This document shows, in pieces, positions 25,572 to 34,098 of a stretch of 64,000 nt of DNA. Position 1 is the stretch's first letter; each line of letters opens with the position of its first letter. The translations under genes and the position numbers were made by a program. The DNA comes from Mycobacterium adipatum (GTDB taxonomy: Bacteria; Actinomycetota; Actinomycetes; Mycobacteriales; Mycobacteriaceae), in NCBI RefSeq assembly GCF_001644575.1, contig NZ_CP015596.1, positions 2,294,001-2,358,000 of the forward strand, read 5' to 3'. The notes beneath the pieces were generated by a model that worked only from the letters and a program-made list of their open reading frames with translations, made no database searches and had not been told where the DNA came from.

Positions 25572-27164
25572 ATGATGAACGACCAATCCGACTCCCCGGT
25601 AGTCACGCCCTCTGGGATCCCGCTGGCCCCGGTATACGGCCCCGCCGATCGCGCGGCAGATCCGCCCGCGCCCGGCGAGTATCCGTTCACCCGCGGCAAC
25701 TTCGCCTCCGGCTACCGCGGCAAGACCTGGACATTCCGGCAGTACTCGGGCTTCGGCACCGCCGAAGAGTCCAATGCGCGCTACCGGTACCTGCTCGACC
25801 AGGGCGGCACCGGTCTCTCGGTGGCATTGGATCTGCCGACGCAGTGCGGATACGACTCCGACGATCCCGAGTACGGCGAGGAAGTCGGCCGGGTGGGCGT
25901 CGCGGTGGACACCCTCGCCGATGCCGAGATCCTGTTCGACGGCATCCCGCTGGACAAGATCAGTACCAGCTTCACCATCAACGGCACCGCCGCGATCCTG
26001 CTGGCCTTCTATGTTGCCGCCGCGGAGAAGAAGGGTGTGCCGCGACGGATGCTGACCGGCACCATTCAGAACGACATCCTCAAGGAGTACGCGTCGCGGG
26101 GAACCTGGATCTGGCCGCCCGAGCCGTCGCTGCGGCTGATCGCGGACACCATCGAGTTCTGCGCCGCCGAAGTTCCGCGGTTCAACGCGATCTCGGTGGC
26201 CGGCGCGCACTTCCGCGACGCCGGCGCCAACGCCGTACAGGAGATGGCTTTCACACTGGCCGACGGCGTCACCTATTGCGACACCGTCGTCGAGCGCGGC
26301 CGCATGACCATCGACAAGTTCGCCCCGCAGATCTCGTTCTTCTTCTACACCCACGGCGACTTCTTCGAGGAGATCGCCAAATACCGCGCCGGCCGACGGC
26401 GCTGGGCCACCATCGTGCGTGAGCGATACGGCGCCACCACCGACAAGGCCGCGATGTTCCGGTTCGGCTGCGTATCCGGGGGAGCGTCCCTGTACGCACC
26501 ACAGGCCCAGAACAACCTGGTGCGCGTCGCCTATGAGGCGCTGGCCTCGGTGCTCGGTGGTGTGCAGTCGATGTTCACCGCCGCCTGGGATGAGCCGTTC
26601 GCACTGCCGTCCGAGGAATCGGCGACGCTGGCACTGCGCACCCAACAGATCCTGGCCTACGAGACCGGTGTCACGAAAGTGGCCGACCCGCTGGGTGGTT
26701 CGTACTTCGTCGAGGCGCTCACCGACGCCACCGAGGCGAAGATCGTCGAGATCATGCACGACCTTGAGCAGCACGGCGGCATGGTGCGCTGCATCGAGGA
26801 CGGGTACCTGCAGGGTCTGATCGCCGACGAGGCGTTCAAGATCCACAACGAGGTGGAGTCGGGTCAACGGCCGGTGGTCGGAGTGAACAAGTTCGTCGTC
26901 GACGAACCGGCACCGGATCTGGCCACCTACGAACTCGACGCCGAGGGGCGCGACAAGCAACTCGCGCGACTGGCGAAGGTCAAGGCCGACCGTGATGACG
27001 TCGCGGTCAAAGAGGCGCTTGCTGCGCTGTCACGCGCGGCCGAGGGAGATGACAACCTGATGCACAAGCTGATCGATTGCGCAGGCGCCTACTGCACGGT
27101 CGGGGAGATGGTCTCGGCGCTCAAGGCAGTGTGGGGCGAGTTCGTGCAACCGGTGGTGTTCTGA
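25572..27164 (+). CDS. B12-dependent acyl-CoA mutase, large subunit, atypical active site
   Basis: A 530-residue catalytic subunit of the methylmalonyl/isobutyryl-CoA mutase family, without a B12 domain of its own. The TIM-barrel start is clear: YRGKTWTFRQYSGFGTAEES (48-67), DLPTQCGYDSD, LTGTIQNDILKEY, DKFAPQISFFF and VADPLGGSYFVEALT. Several residues differ from the mutases I remember: the Tyr before the active His is Ala212 (AGAHF), the HxQTS motif is GCVSG (299-303), and SLHTN is SMFTA. This suggests an unusual acyl-CoA substrate. ATG 25572 is used; the small subunit follows one base later. Exact reaction unknown. Confidence 0.9.
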   Translation: MMNDQSDSPVVTPSGIPLAPVYGPADRAADPPAPGEYPFTRGNFASGYRGKTWTFRQYSGFGTAEESNARYRYLLDQGGTGLSVALDLPTQCGYDSDDPEYGEEVGRVGVAVDTLADAEILFDGIPLDKISTSFTINGTAAILLAFYVAAAEKKGVPRRMLTGTIQNDILKEYASRGTWIWPPEPSLRLIADTIEFCAAEVPRFNAISVAGAHFRDAGANAVQEMAFTLADGVTYCDTVVERGRMTIDKFAPQISFFFYTHGDFFEEIAKYRAGRRRWATIVRERYGATTDKAAMFRFGCVSGGASLYAPQAQNNLVRVAYEALASVLGGVQSMFTAAWDEPFALPSEESATLALRTQQILAYETGVTKVADPLGGSYFVEALTDATEAKIVEIMHDLEQHGGMVRCIEDGYLQGLIADEAFKIHNEVESGQRPVVGVNKFVVDEPAPDLATYELDAEGRDKQLARLAKVKADRDDVAVKEALAALSRAAEGDDNLMHKLIDCAGAYCTVGEMVSALKAVWGEFVQPVVF

Positions 27165-27165
27165 C

Positions 27166-27573
27166 ATGGCGACACGAGTGCTGGTCGCCAAGCCCGGTCT
27201 GGACGGTCACGATCGCGGTGCCAAGATCGTCGCCCGCACCTTGCGCGATGCCGGTTTCGAGGTCATCTACACCGGCATCCGGCAGCGCATCGAGGACATC
27301 GTGTCCATCGCCCTGCAGGAAGACGTTGCCCTGGTCGGCCTTTCGATTCTGTCCGGGGCGCACGTGGCGATGACCAAGCGCACCGTCGACGCGTTGCGCG
27401 CCGCCGATGCCGGTGACATCGCCGTCGTGGTGGGCGGGACCATCCCGGAATCGGACGTGCAGAAACTGCTCGACGCCGGTGCGGCCGCGGTGTTCCCGAC
27501 CGGTACCGCGCTGGAGACCCTGGTGACCGAGGTGCGGGCGCTGACGGAGAAGGCAGGGGAACACGCATCATGA
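27166..27573 (+). CDS. B12-dependent acyl-CoA mutase, small cobalamin-binding subunit
   Basis: A 135-residue Rossmann-like B12-binding protein. GLDGHDRGAK holds the DxHxxG motif whose His replaces the lower axial ligand of cobalamin; SILSGAH and VVVGGTIP are the other cofactor-contact loops. Length matches IcmB/HcmB-type stand-alone subunits. Its start lies one base after the large-subunit stop and its end overlaps the LLM gene (ATGA), so stoichiometric expression is expected. Confidence 0.93.
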   Translation: MATRVLVAKPGLDGHDRGAKIVARTLRDAGFEVIYTGIRQRIEDIVSIALQEDVALVGLSILSGAHVAMTKRTVDALRAADAGDIAVVVGGTIPESDVQKLLDAGAAAVFPTGTALETLVTEVRALTEKAGEHAS

Positions 27574-28526
27574 GACTGGGCGTGATGATCGGGGCCGAGC
27601 GCGGCGACATGTCCCGCAAGGTCAAAAAGCTGGTCTCCGATATCGAGTGGGCCGACTCGGCCGGTCTGGCCACCGCATGGATGCCGCAGGTGCCCGACGA
27701 TTTCGACCTGCTGACCATGGTGTCGCTGATGGCCTCGCACAGCACCCGCATCGAACTGGGCACCGCGGTGGTGCCGCTGCAGGCTCAGCATCCCATTGCA
27801 CTGGCGCGCCAGGCACTCTCGGTGCACGCCATCTCGAATGGTCGACTGGCCCTGGGGGTGGGACCGTCGCACCATTGGATCATCCGGGACATGCTCGGGT
27901 TGCCCTATGACAAGCCCGCCGCCTACACCCGCGACTATCTGCAGGTGTTCAACGCGGCCATCGCGGGACCCGGTCCGGTCGACGTGGAGAACGATCACTT
28001 CACCGTGCACAACCCCACCGCGCTGGCCGCCGAGTCGCCGATGCCGGTGCTGGTGGCCGCGCTCGGCCCGGTGATGCTGCAGATCGCCGGTGAGCACGCC
28101 GACGGGACATCGCTGTGGATGGCCGACGAGAAGGCCATCGGCGAGCACATCGCTCCCAAGATCAACAAGGCGGCGGCCGGGGCAGGCAAGCCCGCGCCCC
28201 GCATCGTGGCCGGCATCCCGGTGACGCTGTGCGCGAACTCCGAGATCGACTCGGCGAAGGATCGCGCCAACCGGATCCTGGCCGAGGCCGAGACCTCGCC
28301 GAACTATCAGCGACTGCTCGACCGTGGCGATGCCCGCACCGTCGGTGATCTGTGTGCCGCGGGAGACGAGGAGTCGATCCTCAAGCGGTTCAAAGCCTTC
28401 GCCGATGCCGGCGTCACGGATCTGTCGGTACGGCTACTGCCGATCGGGGACACCCGTGACGAGTTGATCGCGTCCAAGTACCGGACCCGTGAGGTGATCG
28501 CCGAGCTCGCCAAGCAGGTCCGATGA
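27570..28526 (+). CDS. LLM-class (F420-dependent type) oxidoreductase
   Basis: A 318-residue luciferase-like TIM-barrel protein. It shows the usual pattern RLGVMIGAERGD..., EWADSAGLATAWMPQ, IELGTAVVPLQAQHP, SNGRLALGVGPSH and the C-terminal AGVTDLSVRLLP. The size fits the F420-dependent reductase/dehydrogenase branch common in mycobacteria rather than two-subunit luciferases. It overlaps the mutase small subunit and lies before a CoA-transferase. It may oxidise or reduce an acyl-CoA or ketone of the same pathway; cofactor (F420 or FMN) is inferred. Confidence 0.85.
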   Translation: MRLGVMIGAERGDMSRKVKKLVSDIEWADSAGLATAWMPQVPDDFDLLTMVSLMASHSTRIELGTAVVPLQAQHPIALARQALSVHAISNGRLALGVGPSHHWIIRDMLGLPYDKPAAYTRDYLQVFNAAIAGPGPVDVENDHFTVHNPTALAAESPMPVLVAALGPVMLQIAGEHADGTSLWMADEKAIGEHIAPKINKAAAGAGKPAPRIVAGIPVTLCANSEIDSAKDRANRILAEAETSPNYQRLLDRGDARTVGDLCAAGDEESILKRFKAFADAGVTDLSVRLLPIGDTRDELIASKYRTREVIAELAKQVR

Positions 28527-28554
28527 GCGCTTGCTCGAAGAGAAGAGTGCGACA

Positions 28555-29592
28555 GTGACGGGTCCGCTATCCGGCATCCGGATCATCGAGGTCGGTGTCA
28601 TGCTGGCCGGTCCGTACGCCACCATGCTGCTCGCCGATCTCGGCGCCGAGGTCATCAAGGTGGAACCGCCCGGCGGTGAGATCTCCCGGCAGGTCAGCGA
28701 CAGCTATTTCGCCAGCCTCAACCGCAACAAGCGCAGCGTGTGCCTGGATCTGCGCTCGGCCGAGGGGCAGACCAAACTCGGCGAGCTGGTGTCGGATTCG
28801 CATGCGCTGCTGGTCAACATGAAACCGTCGGCGATCAAGAAGCTCGGGCTGACCTATCAGCATCTGCGCCGGCACAACGAGCAGATCGTGTGTGTCGCGC
28901 TCACCGGATACGGCCTGCACGGCGGCGACGACCCGGCCTTCGACTATGTCATCCAGGCCGCGACCGGGGTGGCGGCAATGACCGGTGATCCCGACGGTCC
29001 GCCGACACTGCCCGGATACTCGGCGGCGGACAACTCGACCGGGCTGACGGCCGCACTGGGGCTGCTGGCGCAGATCGTCTCCGGGCGGGGCGGGCAGGTG
29101 GACGTGTGCCTGCGCGACGTGATGCTCTCGCAGCTGAACTACCGGGCCGCGGCGTACCTCAACGACGGTACCGCCCCGAAACGGTATCCCTTCGGGGCGC
29201 ACTCCTATTACGTTCCCGCGCAGCTCTTCCCGACTGCCGACGGCTATCTGGCCTTGTTCATCACCCACGACGGGTTTTGGAGGTCGTTCGCGGCTGAGGC
29301 GGGGGTGACCGGCTTCGCGACGATGGCGCAGCGGGCTGCCGCACGTGAGGACGTGCTCACCGCGGTGACCGCGGCGCTGGCCGGTGACACCGCGGTCAAC
29401 TGGGAGCGGCGGCTCACACTGCTGGGTATTCCGGCCGCCGCGGTGCGGTCATTGCCCGAGGCGCTGGAAGCCACTCCGGATCTGGTGGTGCAGGCCGGCG
29501 ATTTCCGGCTGGTGGCCAGCCCGATCAAGATCGACGGCTTCGCCCCGGAGTATCGGCCCGCGCCGGTCTTCCAGGCGGCTCAGTCGTCGTAA
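28555..29592 (+). CDS. CoA-transferase family III (CaiB/BaiF)
   Basis: A 345-residue class III CoA-transferase. N-terminal GIRIIEVGVMLAGPYATMLLADLGAEVIKVE region (seen as a continuous stretch), NRNKRSVCLDL, and the catalytic Asp in YSAADNSTGL are all present. These enzymes move CoA between carboxylates by way of an Asp anhydride. GTG 28555 with AGAGAAGAG upstream is preferred over the TTG at 28531. Its last 13 bases overlap the convergent ferredoxin gene. It is somewhat shorter than the 400-residue norm. Confidence 0.87.
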   Translation: MTGPLSGIRIIEVGVMLAGPYATMLLADLGAEVIKVEPPGGEISRQVSDSYFASLNRNKRSVCLDLRSAEGQTKLGELVSDSHALLVNMKPSAIKKLGLTYQHLRRHNEQIVCVALTGYGLHGGDDPAFDYVIQAATGVAAMTGDPDGPPTLPGYSAADNSTGLTAALGLLAQIVSGRGGQVDVCLRDVMLSQLNYRAAAYLNDGTAPKRYPFGAHSYYVPAQLFPTADGYLALFITHDGFWRSFAAEAGVTGFATMAQRAAAREDVLTAVTAALAGDTAVNWERRLTLLGIPAAAVRSLPEALEATPDLVVQAGDFRLVASPIKIDGFAPEYRPAPVFQAAQSS

Positions 29593-29876
29593 TTCACCGT
29601 CAGCGGGCCCGGATCCGGGATCGCCTGGCACGTCAGCACATAACCCTCTTCGACCTCGTCGTCGTCGAGCGCGTCATTGACCTTCATGGTCGCGCTGCCC
29701 TCGCTGAGTTTGGCGATGCAGGTGCCGCAGTTGCCGGCCTCGCAGGCGAACGGGGGTGTCAAGCCGGCGCGGCGGGCGGTCTCCAGTAGCGTGTCCCCGG
29801 CGACCGGCAGGATGGTGGTGCGGGCACCGTCGAGCAGGATCGTCACTTCGTCGGCGGGCACTGGTTCGGCCGTCAT
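29580..29876 (-). CDS. Plant-type [2Fe-2S] ferredoxin
   Basis: A 98-residue ferredoxin with Cys45, Cys50, Cys53 and Cys83 in FACEAGNCGTCIAKL and VLTCQA, the C-x4-C-x2-C...C pattern of plant-type clusters. It would carry electrons to an oxygenase or reductase; none of that type is immediately adjacent, so the partner may be elsewhere in the regulon. ATG 29876 with AGGAGAG upstream. Divergent from the acyl-CoA ligase with a palindromic operator between. Confidence 0.92.
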   Translation of the reverse strand: MTAEPVPADEVTILLDGARTTILPVAGDTLLETARRAGLTPPFACEAGNCGTCIAKLSEGSATMKVNDALDDDEVEEGYVLTCQAIPDPGPLTVNYDD

Positions 29877-29905
29877 CAAACTCTCCTGGGCGTCGGATTC
29901 TGACA

Positions 29906-29928
29906 AATGGAGAATAACATTCTCCATT
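29906..29928. promoter_or_regulatory. Operator-like palindrome between ferredoxin and FadD genes
   Basis: Arms AATGGAGAAT and ATTCTCCATT (10 bases each, perfect) flank a 3-base spacer AAC. It is centred in the 72-base divergent promoter region. The core GAGAAT-N3-ATTCTC is shared with the element at 32912-32926 and, as a half-site, with three further promoter regions here. A TetR-type dimer is a likely binder. Confidence 0.82.
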
Positions 29929-29948
29929 ACGGATAAGATAACCGATTG

Positions 29949-31310
29949 ATGGCTGCAGTGAACGAACCGGTCCTTGCGTTCGGGGTCCGCCAGTACAGCA
30001 TGGCAGAGCTGGACGCGCTGTCCGATGGGATGGCCGCGGTGCTGGCCGCGCGGGGCGTGACAGCCGGTGATCGGGTGGCGTTGATGTCGTCGAATCGGCC
30101 CGAGTTCGTCGTTGCCCTGCGGGCGATCTGGCGGCTCGGCGCTGCCGTGGTGCTGATGAGCCCGAGTTGGAAACCAGCCGAGGTGGCCCACGCGCTGGAC
30201 CTGACGGCGCCGGTGCTGGGGGTCGGCGACGCCGCGGTGCTGGCCGATCTTCTGCCGATGCTGCACCTGGACGAGTCGATCGCCCCGGCCCACCGTGAAT
30301 GGCCGCCGGTCCCACCCGGTGCCGATGCCCTGTTCGTGTTCAGCTCCGGAACCACCGGACTGCCCAAGGCCGTGCGGCACTCGCATGCAGGTTTCGCCAC
30401 CGCGGTGCGGCACTGGCGGAGCGCGCTGGGCCTCACGGCCGATGACCGCATGCAGATCATGACGCCGCCCTCGCACATTCTCGGGCTGCTCAACATCGCC
30501 ACCGTCCTGGACACCGGGGCCTGGATGCGGCTACATCCGCGCTTCGATGTCGACCGCATGCTGTCGCATATCCAAGACGACCGGATCACCATCGAAATGG
30601 CCGTTGCGCCCATCGCTTTGGCCATCGCCGCGCACCCGCGCCTGGAGAGCTTCGACCTGTCTTCCCTGCACTACATCATGTGGTGCGCCACACCGGTGAC
30701 CAAGAGTGTCGCCGACACCGTGACCGAGAGGATCGGTGTGCCGTGGGTGTCGGCCTACGGTGCCAGCGAGCTGCCGGTGATCGCCTGTTGCCCCACCGGT
30801 GACGCGCGGTTGGACACCGTGGGTAAACCGGTACCCGGGGTGAGCGTACGCATTGCCGAGAGCGGCGAGATTCAGGTGCGCTCGGACTCGGTGATGGTCG
30901 GCTACCTGCCCGACGACGCCACGGCCGACGCATTCGACGATGGCTGGTACCGCACCGGAGACATCGGTGAACTGGACAGCGGCGGCTGGCTGCGAATCAC
31001 CGACCGGCTCAAGGAGATGATCAAGGTCCGCGGATTCCAGGTCGCGCCGGCCGAGGTGGAGGCGATTCTGCACGGGCACCCGGCGGTGCAGGACTGTGCG
31101 GTTTTCGGCGTCCCCGACGGCGTCAACGGCGAGGCGGTCGTCGCGGCGGTGACGACCGGAAAGCCGGTGAGCGAAACGGAATTGATCGCTCTGGTGGGCG
31201 AGCGACTGTCCTCCTACAAACGCCCGAGCCGGGTGGTGTTCGTCGATGCCATTCCGCGGTTGCCGTCGGGCAAGGTCTTGCGGCGGGTGCTGCGCGACGG
31301 GTATCGCTGA
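29949..31310 (+). CDS. Acyl-CoA synthetase (AMP-binding family)
   Basis: A 453-residue ANL ligase. Phosphate loop VFSSGTTGLPKAVRHSH, motif SAYGASELPV, YRTGDIGELD, DRLKEMIKVRGFQVAP and terminal lysine in PRLPSGKVLRR are intact. ATG 29949 is used (TTG 29946 precedes it). Shorter than typical 500-540-residue FadD proteins, mainly in the N-terminal domain. It is convergent with the SDR gene downstream. Substrate unknown; shared operator ties it to the mutase pathway. Confidence 0.9.
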   Translation: MAAVNEPVLAFGVRQYSMAELDALSDGMAAVLAARGVTAGDRVALMSSNRPEFVVALRAIWRLGAAVVLMSPSWKPAEVAHALDLTAPVLGVGDAAVLADLLPMLHLDESIAPAHREWPPVPPGADALFVFSSGTTGLPKAVRHSHAGFATAVRHWRSALGLTADDRMQIMTPPSHILGLLNIATVLDTGAWMRLHPRFDVDRMLSHIQDDRITIEMAVAPIALAIAAHPRLESFDLSSLHYIMWCATPVTKSVADTVTERIGVPWVSAYGASELPVIACCPTGDARLDTVGKPVPGVSVRIAESGEIQVRSDSVMVGYLPDDATADAFDDGWYRTGDIGELDSGGWLRITDRLKEMIKVRGFQVAPAEVEAILHGHPAVQDCAVFGVPDGVNGEAVVAAVTTGKPVSETELIALVGERLSSYKRPSRVVFVDAIPRLPSGKVLRRVLRDGYR

Positions 31311-31322
31311 CCCGCCGAACGG

Positions 31323-31365
31323 CCACTTATCGCACGCTTCTCCGTGAAATGTCTGTGATAAGTGG
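31323..31365. repeat. Inverted repeat between convergent genes
   Basis: CCACTTATC (31323-31331) and GATAAGTGG (31357-31365) are perfect complements separated by 25 bases, in the 65-base gap between convergent FadD and SDR genes. No U-run. Possible bidirectional terminator; the loop sequence has no other notable structure. Confidence 0.5.
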
Positions 31366-31375
31366 ACACTCGGCG

Positions 31376-32113
31376 TCAGATGGCGAGCTCCTCGGAGCGC
31401 TGCACGGTGCCGGTGATCCCGCCGGCGTCCTGCCCGGCCAGCAGCACCGCGGCCCGCCCCATTGCCTCGGGAGGTTCGACCATCTCGGGTGGAATCTCGA
31501 TCCCCCCGCCGCCGGCCCGCCACCCCTCGGTGAGTACCACCCGGGATGGGCTCAGGCAGTTCACCGCGATGTTGTCACCGCGTAGGTCATCGGCCAGGCC
31601 GAGGTAGAGCCGCTCGGCGGCGGCCTTGGACACCCAGTACGCGTTGGCGCCCGCCATCCCGACCCCGGTGGTGGTGACGGCCATCAGTGAGCCGCCGCCG
31701 CGAGCGCGGACATGCGGGATGACGGCCTTGGTCACCAGGAACACCCCGGTGAGGTTCACGTCCAGGCACAGTTGCCAGCGCTTCAACGGCGTCGTCTCCA
31801 CCGGGCCGAGCCACAGCACGCCGGCGTTGGCGACCAGGATGTCGATCGCGCCGAACTCCGAAACCGTCTCAGCGACGGCGTCATTGACCGATGCTTCGCT
31901 GGTGACATCGCACGCTACGGCGAGTGCGGTACCGCCCCGCGCGCGGATCGAATCGGCCACCGAACCAATGGTGCCCTCCAGAGTGCTCGGGCGTTCGGTG
32001 CGGGCTGCCACTGCGACGGAGGCGCCCGCGGACGCGAGCGACCGGGCGATGGTCGCCCCGATACCCCGGCTGGCCCCCGCGACGAATGCGGTCTTGCCGG
32101 CGAGTGAACTCAC
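31376..32113 (-). CDS. SDR family oxidoreductase
   Basis: A 245-residue short-chain dehydrogenase. Cofactor loop AGASRGIGATIARSL, NAGVLWLG and YWVSKAAAE (Tyr/Lys) are present. GTG 32113 overlaps the upstream SDR stop (GTGA); the frame reads further upstream only as shadow. The C-terminus ITGTVQRSEELAI lacks the usual VDGG ending, which suggests a slightly different tail. Probably reduces or oxidises a hydroxyacyl or keto intermediate of the mutase locus. Confidence 0.84.
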   Translation of the reverse strand: MSSLAGKTAFVAGASRGIGATIARSLASAGASVAVAARTERPSTLEGTIGSVADSIRARGGTALAVACDVTSEASVNDAVAETVSEFGAIDILVANAGVLWLGPVETTPLKRWQLCLDVNLTGVFLVTKAVIPHVRARGGGSLMAVTTTGVGMAGANAYWVSKAAAERLYLGLADDLRGDNIAVNCLSPSRVVLTEGWRAGGGGIEIPPEMVEPPEAMGRAAVLLAGQDAGGITGTVQRSEELAI

Positions 32114-32874
32114 TTGGGCGGAAACCGCAGCGCCCCGTCGAGACGGATGATCTCGCCGTTGAGGTAGTCGTTCTCGATGATGCTCTGGGCCAGCTGGGCG
32201 TACTCGGTTGAGCGACCCATCCGCTTCGGGAACGGAACCTGCGGTGCCCAATACTGCTCCAACTGATCGGCGGCCTTCCCGTAGGCGGGGGTGTTGATGG
32301 TGCCGGGGGCAATGGTGTTCACGCGAATCCCCAACGGGGACAGATCGCGTGCGGCCACCAGCGTCATGCCGAGGACGCCACCCTTGGCCGCGGCGTAGGC
32401 CAGCTGGCCGATCTGCCCCTCGTAGCCGGCAATCGAGGCGGTGTTGACGATGACACCGCGGCCGCCCTCCTCCAGGGGTTCGGTGCGCCCGATGGCCGCC
32501 GCGGCCAGTCGCATCACGTTGAACACCGCCGTCAGATAGAACTTGACCGTGGTCTCGAAGCCCTCCAGGCCGTGCGGTGAACCATCCTTGCCGACCAGCC
32601 GGCCGCCCGCCGCCGGTCCACCGTGGGTGTCTACCGAGATGCGTAGTGGGGCAAGAGCTTCGGCTTCGGCGATGGCGGCGTTGACGGATTCTTCTGATGT
32701 CGCGTCGGTGCGGACGTACTTGACGCCCAGTTCGTCGGCGAGTTTTGGGCCCTTCTCGTCGGCAAGGTCGGCCACGACCACCTTCGCCCCTGCGGCATGG
32801 AGGCGGCGGACGGTCGCCTCCCCGAGGCCTCCAGCGCCACCGACGACCAGTGCGGAGCTTCCGGCGATGTCCAT
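32110..32874 (-). CDS. 3-hydroxyacyl-CoA dehydrogenase type-2-like SDR
   Basis: A 254-residue SDR of the HSD17B10/type II hydroxyacyl-CoA dehydrogenase style: GGAGGLGEATVRRL cofactor loop, the long insert rich in Gly/Ala after NAIAEAEAL, NTASIAGYEGQIGQLAY and YAAAKGG. Expected to oxidise (S)-3-hydroxyacyl-CoA with NAD. The cofactor loop is followed by VVVADL with an acidic residue, favouring NAD over NADP. Divergent from the thiolase gene; the promoter gap carries the GAGAAT-N3-ATTCTC element. Confidence 0.87.
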   Translation of the reverse strand: MDIAGSSALVVGGAGGLGEATVRRLHAAGAKVVVADLADEKGPKLADELGVKYVRTDATSEESVNAAIAEAEALAPLRISVDTHGGPAAGGRLVGKDGSPHGLEGFETTVKFYLTAVFNVMRLAAAAIGRTEPLEEGGRGVIVNTASIAGYEGQIGQLAYAAAKGGVLGMTLVAARDLSPLGIRVNTIAPGTINTPAYGKAADQLEQYWAPQVPFPKRMGRSTEYAQLAQSIIENDYLNGEIIRLDGALRFPPK

Positions 32875-32911
32875 CTACTTCTCCTTGTTGCAACTCTTAC
32901 TCTCGGGTAGA

Positions 32912-32926
32912 GAGAATAACATTCTC
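32912..32926. promoter_or_regulatory. Operator-like GAGAAT-AAC-ATTCTC element
   Basis: A 15-base perfect two-arm site in the 76-base gap between the divergent SDR and thiolase genes. The core, including the AAC spacer, is identical to the element at 29906-29928. It sits 24 bases upstream of the thiolase ATG. Confidence 0.82.
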
Positions 32927-32950
32927 GTTTCCGTCTGAAAGGGGCAGTTA

Positions 32951-34087
32951 ATGCCTGATGCCGTGATCGTCTCCGCGCTGCGCACACCGATCGGCACCGC
33001 CAAGAAGGGCACACTGCGCGATACCGACGCCTATCTGCTCGCCGACCATGTCGTGGCAGCGGTCGCCGCCGGACTCGGCGGCGCCCCGGTGGACGATGTC
33101 ATCCTCGGCGAAGGCCTCTACGGCGGCGGTGTGATCGCCCGGCACGCAGCCGTCACCGCCGGCCTGACCTCGGTGCCCGGACTGGCCGTGAACAGGCACT
33201 GTGCGGCCGGACAGTCCGCCGTGCAGTCCGCCGCGGCGAGTATCCGGGCCGGGATGGATCAGCTGGTGATCGCCGGCGGGGTGAACTCCGCATCCACCTC
33301 ACCGCGGTTCCTCCGCCAGGTGGGTTCGGAGTTTGCGCCGTGGTTCCCGCCGACCCATCCGGATCGGCCCGAGGCGCCCAACATGGACATGTCCATCACC
33401 GTCGGCTGGAACGCCGCGGTCAAGGCCGGGGTGAGCCGGGAGGAGATGGACGCCTGGGCGCTCGGCTCACACCAGAAGGCCATCGCGGCCATCGATGGGG
33501 GCCGCTTCGTAGACGAGATCGTGCCGATCGACACCCCGCACGGAGTGTTCGACACCGACGAACACCCGCGCCGGGACACCACATTGGAGAAGTTGGCCGG
33601 TCTGAAGGTGCTTCACCCCGAGATCGACGGTTTCTCGATCACCGCAGGCAATGCCTGCGGTGCCAACGACGCGTCGGCGGCACTGGCGATCGCCAGCGAC
33701 CGCCTCGGGTTGCCCGCGTTGGGCCTCATCCGCGCCTGGGCGTCGGTGGGGGTGGACCCGGCGTTCACCGGACTCGCGCCGGTGGAGGCCATCACCAAGG
33801 CGTTGTCCCGGGCCAGGATGTCGCTTTCCGACGTCGACCTCTTCGAGATCAACGAGGCGTTCGCGGCGATGTGCGTCGCCACCATAAAGCTGCTCGACAT
33901 CGACCCCGCCAAGGTCAACGTCAGCGGCAGCGGCTGTTCGCTCGGCCATCCGGTCGCCGCCACCGGAGCCCGGATGATCGTCACTATGGTGCACGAATTG
34001 CGCAGGCGCGGAGGCGGTGTCGGAGTGGCTGCGATGTGTGCGGGCGGCGGCATGGGTTCGGCCACGGTCATCGAGGTCGCGCCATAG
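32951..34087 (+). CDS. Thiolase (acetyl-CoA acyltransferase type)
   Basis: A 378-residue thiolase with the full catalytic set: nucleophile Cys84 (NRHCAAGQSAV), His in SLGHPVAATG, and the C-terminal Cys in AMCAGGGMG. The sequence is close to the degradative FadA family, cleaving 3-ketoacyl-CoA with CoA. ATG 32951 follows GAAAGGGG at good spacing. It is followed by meaB after 11 bases. Confidence 0.92.
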   Translation: MPDAVIVSALRTPIGTAKKGTLRDTDAYLLADHVVAAVAAGLGGAPVDDVILGEGLYGGGVIARHAAVTAGLTSVPGLAVNRHCAAGQSAVQSAAASIRAGMDQLVIAGGVNSASTSPRFLRQVGSEFAPWFPPTHPDRPEAPNMDMSITVGWNAAVKAGVSREEMDAWALGSHQKAIAAIDGGRFVDEIVPIDTPHGVFDTDEHPRRDTTLEKLAGLKVLHPEIDGFSITAGNACGANDASAALAIASDRLGLPALGLIRAWASVGVDPAFTGLAPVEAITKALSRARMSLSDVDLFEINEAFAAMCVATIKLLDIDPAKVNVSGSGCSLGHPVAATGARMIVTMVHELRRRGGGVGVAAMCAGGGMGSATVIEVAP

Positions 34088-34098
34088 AGTTTCAGGCG

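Noticed and set aside
25413..26960. 515-codon minus-strand open frame opposite the mutase
   Set aside because: Product lacks domain features and the mutase frame is unambiguous.
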